Origin: Tupaia tana
Taxonomy: Eukaryota > Chordata > Mammalia > Scandentia > Tupaiidae
DNA length: 64,000 nucleotides
Direction: 5' to 3'
Assembly: GCA_026018925.1 (NCBI GenBank)
Contig: JAKSZU010000029.1
Span: 14,683,778 to 14,747,777, forward strand
The notes beneath the pieces are model-generated. The model was given only the letters and a program-made list of their open reading frames with translations, was not told where the DNA came from and did not search any database. Of this stretch, positions 22,251 to 32,169 are shown piece by piece. Numbering within the stretch: position 1 is the stretch's first letter; the number at the start of each line of letters is the position of its first letter. A program made the translations under genes and the position numbers.

Positions 22251-24667
22251 ATAGAAGAGGTAACCTCCATTCTACTCACACTGTTTCTAGAGATCCAAAA
22301 AAAGGAACCTTTCCAAATTCATTGTATGAGTCCTCCATAGTCATCATTTCCAAAACGGTTAAGGATACGACAGAAAAGGAAAACTACAGACCTACATCCC
22401 TGATGAATATAGATGCAAAAATGATCAACAAGAGACTTGCTAACCGTATTCAACAGCATATAAAAATGTTATTCATCACAACCAGGTAGGCTTTATTCCA
22501 GGGATGCAAAGGTGATTCAACATACGCAAAAGCATAAATATAATACATCATACTAACAGAAAGAAAGGTAAAAAGCATATGATTATTTCAATTGATGCAG
22601 CAAAAGCATTCAACCAAATACAACATGCTGCTATAATCAAGACTCAGTAAAATTAGCATAGAAGAATCATTCTCAGCATAATAAAAGCCAATTATGAAAA
22701 AACTACAGCTAACATTATCCTGAATAGGGAAAAGCTGAACGCTTTTCCACTAAAAACTGGGAAAAGGAAAGGCTGCCCACTTGCTCTGCTCTTATTTAAT
22801 ATAGTACTGGAAGTTCTAGTCAATGTGATCAGACAAGAGAAGAAAGTAAAAGGCATTCCAATAGGGAAAGAAGAGTTGAAATGATCTCTGTTACCAAATG
22901 ACGTGACTATATACATAGAAGACCCAATAGTATCCATGAAAAAAACTTCTCAAAGTAATAAATACATACAGTAAAGTGGTAGGATACAAAATTAACTAAT
23001 AAAAATCCATAGCATTTCTATATACAAACAACAAGCAGACAAAGACAGAACTAAAGAAAGTAATTTTGTTTACCATAGCCACAAGAGGCATAAGGTACTT
23101 AGAAATAAAACTAAGCAAGGATGTCAAAGACCTATACAAGAAAAATTACAAAAACCTTAAAAAGGAAATTGAAAAGGATACTAAAAAGTGGAAAGACATC
23201 CCATGTTCCTGAATGGGCAGAATCAATATAATCCAAATGTCAACTCTACCCAAAATAATCTACATGTTTAATGCAATCCCTATAAAATTACAAGAGATAT
23301 TTTTCACAGACCTAGAAAAGACAATCATAGATTTTATCTGGAACCATCAAAGACCCAGTTTTGCTAAAGCCATTCTGCACAAGAAGACAAGAGTAGGTGG
23401 CATTTCACTTCCTGATCCCAGAATATGTTACAAAACTGTGATAATCTAAAAAGCATGGCATTGGTACAAAAACAGACATTAGGACCAATGGAACAGAGTA
23501 GAGACTCCAGAAATAAGCCCAAAAACATACAACCAACTCATCTTTGACAAAGGGTACCAGTCAATCCAGTGAGAAAAGGGAAATCGCTTTAGCAAATTGT
23601 GTTGGAAAAACTTGGTATCCACCTGCAGAAAGATGAATCAGAACCCCTACCTGTCACCATTAACAAAAATCAACTCAAAGTAAATCAATGATCTAAACCT
23701 TAGACCGCAAACTATAAAACCATTGGTGGAAAACACTGGGAAACTGGGAGACATTGGCGTAGGCAAAGACTTCTTAAGTAAGACCCGCAAAGCACAGGCA
23801 ATAATTCCCAAAATAGACAGGTGGGATTACATCAGATTAAGTAATTTCTGCACAGCAAAGCACACCATAATTAGTGTGAATCAACAACACTAGAAATGGG
23901 AGAGAATTTTTATTAATTCTGCCTCAGATAAGGAACTAATAATCATAATACACAGGAAACTCAAGCAGCTTACCCAGAAAAGAAAATGATTAACTCAATT
24001 AAAATATGGGAAAAAAGCTGAATAAACAATTCTCTAAGAAAGACATAGCAACAGCCAAAAAGCATATGAGAATGCTCAACATCCCTTATTGTAAGGGAGA
24101 TGAAGATCAAAACCACAATGAGATACCACCTAACCCAGTCAGAATGGGAGAGATTAAAATAGCAAATAATGATAAGTACTGGAGAGGATGTGATGAAATG
24201 GGGAAACTCCTACACTGTTGGTGGGAATGTAAATTGATCCAGCCGATGTGGAGAATAATATGGAGGTTATTCAAAGACCTTCATATAGTACTACCATATG
24301 ATCCAGCAATTCAACTCCTGAGTATCTACCCAAAGAACAGGAGAGCACTCAGTCAGAAAACTGCTTGCAAAACTATTTACATCACAGCATTACTCATGAT
24401 TGCTAAGTCATGGGACCAACTCAGATGTCCTCAAAGAGATGAATGGATTGAAAAATTATGGTGCATGTATTCTATAGAATACTATTCAGTCATAAAAAAC
24501 AAGTCCCTGAATTTGATAGAAAGTGGACAAATATAAAAGATTTGTTGCTGAGATTCACTCAACTGGGCTGGACTGAGGTGTATATCATGCTGGATAAAGT
24601 CTATTCACAATCTAAATGACGTATAGTGTTTTAATGTATAAATAATAATTTAAAAAATTAATTAAAG

Positions 24668-27046
24668 AGTTTCTTCTCTGTGGTCACTGGGGAGAACCTG
24701 CTGCTGTGCTGACTGTGCTCTGCCAGACAATGTGTCCATGAAGCTATCATTTTAGAAACCTCTGTATTTGTCCAGGGTTAAGAAAATGAATCCCTGAAGA
24801 AGATCACTCATGGCTCCTGGAAAATAGTCATTTCAGGGTACAAGAGAAATGAAGATTTCTACTGAAAATTCAGCCTCCAGCAAACAAGCTAGCGTGATTG
24901 AACTTCAAGAATTAGGAAAAAACACACTACCCATCAGATGACTAGAAATCACCACAGGACCACAAGAAATATGGGAAAGCAAGGGAAAAGAATAACTCCT
25001 CTTAATCCACAAGCAGTTCAATGGAAATCATGGAAATTTCTGATACAGAATTTAGAACATTCATAATGGTGAAGCTAACAGAGATGGAAGAGAAAAGAGA
25101 CAATGAACCGCTGAAAAGAAAGGAGAAAGAAGTTGACGAGTTCCAGGAGGTGAGGAAATTCTTGCAAGATCTAAAAGAGGAATTACACACTTTAAAAAAG
25201 AATCAAAGGGACCTGTTAGAGATGAAGACTATAATACAGGAAGTCAAAATCTCCTTGAAAGTATTAAAAGCAGACTAGATCATACAGAAAATGGTATCTC
25301 AGACATAGAAGAGAAAATTGCTGGCCTAGAAAAATCCACCACAAAGACTGAGAAAATGGCCTAAAAATTTGAAAACAATATACGAGAAGTACTAGATACC
25401 ATCAAACGTCCAAACATCCAGATAACTGGCTTTCCAGAAGGCAAAGAGACCCATAAGGGCATTGATAATCTAGTCCATGAAATCCTGCAAGAAAATTTTC
25501 CAAACCTAGAGAGGCACTCAAAGATCCAGTCCCAAGAAATACAAAGGACCCCAAATAGAATCAACCCAAGAAGATCTTCTCCAAGACATATTTTAGCCAG
25601 ATTGACCAAAACCACAAAGACAAAATACTAAGATTGGCAAGAGAAAAACATCAGGTTACCTACAAAGGATATCCCATCAAGCTAACAGCAGATCTCTCTT
25701 TGGAAATAATGCAAGCGAGGAAAGAATAGGAAAATATATTCAAAGTGTTAAGAGAAAAGCAATTTCAGCCAAGAATACTGTACCCGACAAGACTATCTTT
25801 CATGTGGGAAGAAAAGACAAGAACATTCTCAGAAAAACAAAACCTGAAAGAATTTACCAGCACCAGACCAGATCTCCAAGAAGTTCTCAAGGGAGTGCTA
25901 TATTGGGAAATTTAAATACAGACATACAGAAAGAAAAGTTCAAAAACTAAGAGAGTGGTCAGCTTAATCATGGGGACAAGTCTGGAGTTGAATATTACAT
26001 CCCAGAATTTAATCAGGAAAATTGAACCACAACAGAAGATAAAGTACATGAGACTGAATTGGTGAAGTATAATTTTATGACTTTTGACTAAAATATTGCT
26101 GATTTTCTTGTAGACTTTGTTACCTGGTTGTAAGGATTTGTGTCCTGTCCTGAGATATGGATAGGTTCATGCACCTATCATTTGATCAGAATCCTAACCT
26201 GTTTCCTGGCTTTAAGCAAAGTTTCTTAGCATTTCTTTGATTTAAGTTAAAACTGGTTTTCTTAATAGTATCTAGTAAACTTGCTATTGAAAGTAGTTAG
26301 ATTATTTAAGAAATTGTGTTATCAATACAATGTGGATGGGAAAGGAATGGAAGACAATTGTCAACTCCAGAGATAGTGTGAGAAGAGGGTGGGAAAGGAC
26401 AGAGTGTCAGAAATAAGGGTAAAAAAAATTCTAGAAAATAGAAATGGAAAATTTGTGATAATCATATGCATGATTAAGCCACTATGCAGTATATTCTGGA
26501 TGGGAAATCACATATTGTATGTTGTAACAATGTTTAGGGAAAGAATGTAAATTAAGTTAAAAAAAAGTTTCAGAAAAAAAAATACCTATTCAATGCCTGC
26601 AGTATGATATATAGCCCCAGCTAGGTGCTACTTTATAGGATGTTCATTCTACTCATTAAGTCTTATGCCTAAAGTTGGACTTGTGTTCATAGAAATGTAT
26701 ATATCAGCTGTGTTTACTGTGAAAATATTTAGATTAATTAAGATCTATAGTGACTCAATAAAACGTGGGGGAAAACAGTATAGAAAGCAATCATAGATAC
26801 CAAAGACAGTGTGAAAGGAGAGTGGAAGATGGCAGAGGGTAAGAGATAGGGAATCAAGGACAAGTAATAAAAAGTAAAACATATAGGAAACAAGAAATGG
26901 AAAATTATTTGTTGATGATAACATGTATGCTGATGTGCTTGATTGAGCCAATGTACAGTGTACTCTGGATGGAAAATCTCATTTTGTATGTTGTAATGAT
27001 GTACAGTGAACGAATGTAAATAAATAAATTTTAAAAAACGTAAAAA
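24668..27046 (+). mobile_element. HAL1-like element: ORF1 only, two-module 3'UTR
   Basis: 5'UTR 24,668-24,971; a broken L1-type ORF1 at about 24,972-25,915 (EIMEISDTEFRTFIMVKLTE, then the RRM and C-terminal parts in shifted frames); no ORF2; then 3' module 1 (25,916-26,575), an A-rich linker and 3' module 2 (26,590-27,046). The same layout, with alignable modules, occurs on the minus strand at 32.2-34.9 kb. It is inserted in the A-tail of the L1, flanked by aaaattaattaaa repeats. Half-L1 (HAL1) elements are known in mammals; this looks like a local lineage. Confidence 0.8.
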
Positions 27047-27116
27047 AAAATTAATTAAAAATGAATATGACTAAAACGTGCTCACATTCACTATTCATAC
27101 ATTTAAAAAATTTATA

Positions 27117-27370
27117 GGGACCAGCAGTTAGTGTAATGGCTATGTCACTGGACTCCCACGTAGTCGACCATGGTTCATGCCCTGGACCCAGTGGCTTAAA
27201 ACTCATGCCGGGCACGCGTGTTTGCATACCCAAGATCCTGAGAGCAGAATGGAAGAGAAGGGATTGCGGCGTGACCATCCCCCCAGGTAGTATTTTCTCG
27301 CTTTCTGTCTCTCTGTCTCTCTCTGTCTGTCTGGCGAACGCAAGCGCCCTAAAGCAAAAACCGCTCCAAA

Positions 27371-27376
<6 letters not shown>
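27117..27376 (+). mobile_element. Long-form SINE
   Basis: gggaccagcagttagtgtaa head through to gccctaaagcaaaaacc. It is followed directly by a (TA)n(GA)n microsatellite that replaces its A tail. Confidence 0.85.
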
Positions 27377-27428
<52 letters not shown>

Positions 27429-27430
27429 GG
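27377..27430. repeat. (TA)n(GA)n microsatellite
   Basis: About 14 TA units and then about 10 GA units at the 3' end of the SINE. Confidence 0.95.
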
Positions 27431-27755
27431 AAATTACAGATATGTATATTTATAAAATACAGTTATTTTAAGATTTTTATATATAACATCAACAATTGGA
27501 CTAAGGCTATTACCACATATAACACCTGAAATATTTCAAATTTTCTGTGATGAGAACTTTAGTATCATACTCTTTAGACAGTATTAGAATAAATAGTATT
27601 CAATCATGAGTTATATTCACCATGCATACACTCACTTTCATAACCCTTCTAGAATTGGGTATATCCCACATGTCACCTTGTTTCTATTTAGTTCCAGAAA
27701 CCATGATTAAAGCATTTCTTACTTTTCCTATATTCTAAAACATTTAAATAGCACC
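27431..27755. other. Intron sequence without visible features
   Basis: AT-rich part of V2R intron 1. Confidence 0.3.
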
Positions 27756-27761
27756 TGGCAG

Positions 27762-28200
27762 GGCCAGAAGGTGGCATGGTGTTTAAGGCTCTGGACTCAC
27801 ATACAATTGATCACATTTGAAGTCCCAGACCTGGTGGCTTGATTTCTCACTTTTCTCCCCACTCCTCTCTGTCTCTCTGGTTAGCACAGATGCCTGTTGC
27901 AAATGAAAAACAAAATAACAATAATGATGGGACCAGCAGTTAGCGTAATGGCTATGTCGCTGGACTCCCACGTAGTCGACCGTGGTTCGCGTCCCGGACC
28001 CGGCGGCTTAAACTCACGCCGGGCGCGTGTGCGTGCGTGCCCAAGATCCCGAGAGGAGAATGGAGGAGAAGGGATTGCGGCGTGGCCATCCCCCCTGGCG
28101 GGTGATTTCCTGCTTTCTATCTCTCTGTCTCTCTCTGTCTGGCGAGCGCATGCGCCCTATAGCAAAAACCTCTCAAAAAAAAATAACAATAATGATAAAT
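27762..28200 (+). mobile_element. Short-form SINE with a young long-form SINE in its tail
   Basis: A short-form copy at 27,762-27,910 is followed by a near-consensus long-form copy (27,928-28,180) with gaccgtggttcgcgtcccgg and ggcgagcgcatgcgcc. The second copy sits in the A-rich tail of the first, flanked by aataacaataatgat on both sides. Confidence 0.85.
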
Positions 28201-28672
28201 AAATGAACAATTCTTTAAAGAAGTAGGGAAAGTATAAATAGTAACTGGCTTGCCAGTTTTTCAACCATTTGGCACATTTCAGGTACGTTTAGATGGCTTT
28301 TTCTTTACTTTATACATGATTATGTTAAATCTGAAAAAAACTGTTGTTAAATATGTTTTTGTTTAAAATTAAACATTTAATTCAAATCTAGTCATTTACT
28401 GGCAGCATCAAGTTATTTTACAAATTTGTAAAAAAAATTTTTCTCTATACTTAATTGGTCTTCATAATTATTAATTTCCCCTTGAAAATTCTCAGTTTTT
28501 AAAAGAATATTTGCTAAAAGTATGTTTAGAGTTTTGAACATAGCTCATTTTTTGGTTATTAAATAGTGTTGTATATTGTCTTTAATTGTTTCTCTATTCT
28601 CTGTGTAATTATTCTGGTGTTAATTTCTTAAATCTCAACCTAATTTAAACATTCAAAGTGCTTTTTCTTTTC
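28200..28672. other. AT-rich intron sequence
   Basis: No repeat or coding signal recognised. Confidence 0.3.
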
Positions 28673-28674
28673 TT

Positions 28675-29275
28675 TTTTGAAAGGTTGTTGTCATAGTGTG
28701 TGTACCTTAGAGAGAGAGACACCATGAGAGTAATAGAGAGAAATCACTCCCCAAGAAGGTATGGCCATGCTGCAATCCCTTCTTCATTTTCTTTTTGGGA
28801 TTTTGAGGTCACACTTATGTGTTCCCAGAATAATTTTAAAGCCATCAAGTTCAGGACTCAAACTGCAATCAGCCAAGTGGGAGTTCAGTGACTTAATACT
28901 CCACTATCTACTGGCCCACTGATTTGTTAATAAAGCATGTTAGACTAAAGATTTTTATGTAATCAGAACTCTGTTTTTTCTAAATTGGTTCTTACGTTTT
29001 CTTTGCACTTTTTTTTTTTGCTATAGGGTTTGTGCACTCACTAGAGTGAAACAAAGAGAGAAACACACACATACAGAGAGAGAGAGAAACAGAGAGAGAC
29101 AGAGAGAGAATTCATCCTCTGGGGAGGTCATGCCATGATTCCTTCTCCTCCATTCTGCTCTTGGGATTATTGGACATGCAGGCATACCCCCACCTCTCAT
29201 GTTTTTCAAACAACTCAATTCAGGACCCCAACCATGTAGTCAGTCATGTGGGAAGCAGCTGCCTTAAGCTATATG
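28675..29275 (-). mobile_element. Two degenerate minus-strand SINEs
   Basis: Copies at about 28,675-28,920 and 29,015-29,275 with the usual purine block, gaaatcac, gggattttg and catgtgg motifs. The second has a long (ga)n/(ca)n stretch. Confidence 0.55.
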
Positions 29276-29279
29276 CTGA

Positions 29280-29850
29280 ATTAGGAGTTAGACCCCACTC
29301 TAGGTAGATAGGAGATGAGCTCTGCATAAAGCAGTTACTGTGGTTTTGTTTTCCGTGGTCTGGTGAATGTTCACTAAGTCCCCATTACTAGTTTCAGAGG
29401 AATTTCTGAATCCCCCTTGGGTGGTCTAAAATCAGACTGAAATCAGTCACTGTGTAGAGCACAAATTGTGAGATTCAAGCCTCTGAGACTGCAACTAGAA
29501 TCATGGGCACATCAGAGTACAACGCATCAGCCAGCAGTCCACTTGCTAGCTTGTGCTAGATAAAGCTTTAATCAGAGTTCTGAAAATTCTCCCAGACCTA
29601 TCTGTAAACTTGTATATAATTCATACAAGTGGATTTGGCCAGAATTTTTATTAGCTGTAATGTTACTACTTAGTAATTTTCTATCCAATCAATCCCACCT
29701 TGCTCTTTGAGTACAAATTTTTATTATCTTCAGTGTATTCAGATTTGAACCTAATATACTTGAACTACTGCAAAACCTCACAGCCACGTTCCTCATGTAT
29801 ATTTTGAGACTTTAAAAGAAGGTTTATTTACTGTGATGTAAAAGCTATCA
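29280..29850. other. Unique intron sequence
   Basis: Less AT-rich than its surroundings. No family recognised. Confidence 0.3.
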
Positions 29851-29855
29851 TGAAG

Positions 29856-30015
29856 GGACCAGGAGTGGCATGGTGGTTAAGGTACTGGATTCTCACATGT
29901 CTGACCACAGTTCATGTATTTGGCCTGGAAGCTCCAAAATTATGACAAGAACATGTGCATGCATGTCCAAAATCCTGAGAGGAGAATAGAGCAGAGATAG
30001 AGGTGTGGTTATCAT
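29856..30015 (+). mobile_element. Partial SINE
   Basis: gggaccaggagtggcatggtgg head, gttaaggtactggattctcacatg and part of the long-form body. It is cut off in the body. Confidence 0.6.
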
Positions 30016-30510
30016 CGCTGGCTTGTATATGGTGGCAGCCTTTAGATACCTATGGCTTCTCTACAAAGCACATTTCTACCATCCCCTAGTCAGGAGCAAG
30101 CACCCAGAGTTAGCACCTTGATTCTAACAATAACTTCACATCATGACCTCAGTGTCACAATATGCATGCAGGCCTCACTATATGGGTTTTGGTGGCAAAA
30201 GTGCTAATGTACCAACAATCTTACTCATTCTGAGCCTCCCAAAGATTGAATATGAAGATAGTGCTGATGGAGTGAACAACAAGCTATATTAATTCTCTCT
30301 TCTGTCTTTAAAGAAATGAAAAAACACTAAAAATGAGAAGAAGAAAGATTATAAAAGGATACCAAGGCATCCTGAGTTCACGACTGTGCTCCTCTCTCTT
30401 TTCTGTGCACACTTGATTATTTTCAATGTGATTAATCACACACACATATATACCAGCTACATTATTACACACATATAAACACGTTTACACATACATATAA
30501 CCAACAACTT
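30016..30510. other. Intron sequence next to V2R exon 1
   Basis: Unique sequence with a short CA/TA-rich stretch near 30,435-30,500. No other feature. Confidence 0.3.
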
Positions 30511-30512
30511 AC

Positions 30513-30734
30513 AGAGGTCTTGACACTTCTTGAGGTGGCCTCATCAGAAAATGTAGTTGGCTTAGAGTTTCATTCTCTTCCATGGCTTCAAGAGGGAAAA
30601 ACACACCCAGTACCAGATCCCCATCCTTGTAGACACTTGGCTTCAGGTATGTATGACAGCTAAAAATGTTTCATCTTACATGCCATTTGTACAGGCTGCA
30701 TAAGTAGCAAGACACTAATCAAAGGTAATGGCAT
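30513..30734 (-). pseudogene. V2R exon 1: signal peptide and N-terminus, 1-nt insertion
   Basis: Start ATG at 30,734. The first codons read as a signal peptide (MPLPLISVLLLMQPVQMACK). A T5 run (A5 at 30,662-30,666 on the plus strand) puts a TAG in frame. With one T fewer the frame would continue into YLKPSVYKDGDLVLGVFFPL, the hallmark of V2R exon 1, and end at the donor cct ct|gtaagt. The exon is short and lies 12.6 kb from exon 2, but the family motif and the donor make the call strong. Confidence 0.82.
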
Positions 30735-31295
30735 GTCTGAGCTGGCTCAACACAGATAAAAAGCCCTATGTGTGGGAGCTGAGGAGGAGATGGATGGTGT
30801 CTGCAGGCTCAGCCCTCTGCTGGGAGAGTCAACTCTGTGGAGGGCACAAAGGATTCTCAATTCCATGGTCTGCCTTCAACCTGTACAAAATGTGTTCCAG
30901 ACTGGCATGACAGACAGGGACATAACTAGAACTTTTAAAAATGCATTTCTACAGAAGCCATGGTCCTGAGACTTGTGCTTTATCTGAACAGATCTGGTTT
31001 CCCTGTCTTTTTATTACTTCACTTAAGTCTCATCCAGGGGCTCTAGGGATCTCTCTGCCCTGAGGCTCTACACCTGTCATTCTCCATTTTAGTGAAAAAC
31101 AATTTCGGAAAAACATGGTTTGCACTGTTTTACTCCCCCAGACTTTATGATTTCATAATGACCAGGTAAGGCTTTGGGGACCATCCTATCCTCACACAAC
31201 AAGTTTTGTAATTTTGTGACTAAGAGAGGGCAAACTATCTGTATCACACAACTGCTCTTATAATTTGGACTTTTTAAACTGGCATTAAAATATAC
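30735..31295. other. 5' flank of the V2R gene
   Basis: Unique sequence upstream of the V2R start. No TATA box or other promoter element that I can defend. Confidence 0.3.
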
Positions 31296-31297
31296 AA

Positions 31298-31555
31298 AAG
31301 TTGGACTAGTAGGTGGCATAGTAGTTAAGGAACTGGACTCCCACATGACTGACTATGGTTTGAACCCTGGGCCCTGGAGTTTAAAATTCATGCTTACACT
31401 TGTGTATGCATACCAAAATTCTTGGAATGGAGGAAAATGAAGAAGAAATTGTGGTGTAACTATCTTCCTTAAGGGGTGATTTTTTTGCGTTTTTTGCTCT
31501 TTTTGGCAATCACATGTGCCCTATAGCAAAAGTATCTGTCTAAATAAAAAATAAT
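31298..31555 (+). mobile_element. Degenerate long-form SINE
   Basis: gttggactagtaggtggcat head, gaactggactcccacatg, ggtttgaaccctgg B-box, ccctatagcaaaagtatc end. Diverged. Confidence 0.65.
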
Positions 31556-32165
31556 AATAAATCCACAATAACCTAATTCTGTATGATGCCTTAAAAAGGA
31601 GGGGAAAGAATAATATCAGTCATTGGTGGCTTCCTCACTAGTGTACAGAAGGCATTTTATTATGTCCAATATCACTCTCAGGTCTGCAACACCATCATGG
31701 CACAAATGAGCCTTATAACTTAAAAAGAAGTAGGATACTTTCCAGAAAAGATTAGATTATTTTTAAATTGAAATGTTCCATGAAATGAATCCACATACCC
31801 CTAAGAATGGCATCCTCTGCTCTGTCCACTGATAATTCAGGTGTCAAGTACTCATTATATGATTTAATACATAATAACTCAAGAACTCTATTTTTGACCC
31901 AACATTTATCTGTTACATTTTTTCTCTTACCAGTCTTTATAGAAAATATTCCTTTTTTTTGAAATTTAAAATACTTGCCTTTTGTGTCTTTATTTGATCT
32001 TTATGACAAAAATGTGATGTAATACATATCGGAATCAAAATTAGCATTAATTATAGTATGTAGAATTTTATATTCAAAGAAATGAGTTTACCTGTAGTCT
32101 ATTTTGTGTGTTTATTTGTGGACAGACTTGTTCATAAAAACACAAAAGATTGCTTGAGTAAGGTG
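31556..32165. other. AT-rich sequence without visible features
   Basis: No repeat or coding signal recognised. Confidence 0.3.
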
Positions 32166-32169
32166 AATA

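Larger units (their letters stand above)
19928..24536 (+). pseudogene. L1 ORF2 (broken, three SINE insertions)
   Basis: Remnants of the endonuclease ([19 protein letters not shown] near 19,935; [10 protein letters not shown] near 20,930), the reverse transcriptase ([15 protein letters not shown] near 22,590) and the cysteine-rich end ([18 protein letters not shown] near 24,180). The frame is broken many times. It parallels the intact ORF2 at 53,407-57,264. Confidence 0.85.
18257..27075 (+). mobile_element. Old full-length L1, hosting three SINEs and a HAL1-like element
   Basis: One L1 insertion bounded by a perfect 13-bp duplication, gaatatgactaaa (18257-18269 and 27063-27075). The L1 body is 18270 to about 24,667. 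Its A-rich tail was split by a HAL1-like element (24,668-27,046), leaving a second copy of aaaattaattaaa next to the right duplication. Three minus-strand SINEs sit in ORF2. The element lies antisense in V2R intron 1. Many stops and frameshifts show that it is old and immobile. Confidence 0.85.
737..30734 (-). pseudogene. Vomeronasal type-2 receptor (V2R), six exons, two homopolymer frameshifts
   Basis: Class C GPCR of vomeronasal sensory neurons: a Venus-flytrap ligand domain, a cysteine-rich linker and a seven-helix membrane domain. All six canonical V2R exons are present in order on the minus strand over 30 kb: exon 1 30734-30513, exon 2 about 17930-17619, exon 3 15844-15030, exon 4 10865-10641, exon 5 6088-5965, exon 6 1644-737. 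Junction phases 2/3, 3/4, 4/5 (phase 0) and 5/6 (phase 1) match, and the total is about 856 codons, normal for V2Rs. Two defects break the frame: one extra T in a T run of exon 1 and one missing T in a T run of exon 3. The exon 2 acceptor is unclear. Introns carry many SINEs, an L1 and a HAL1-like element. It is either a young pseudogene or an intact gene with assembly indels. The family call is firm; the subfamily is not determined. Confidence 0.85.

Noticed and set aside
21903..22340. Recurring 60-150 codon frames with similar products at many sites
   Set aside because: All are translations of the SINE consensus in different frames. SINEs are non-coding.
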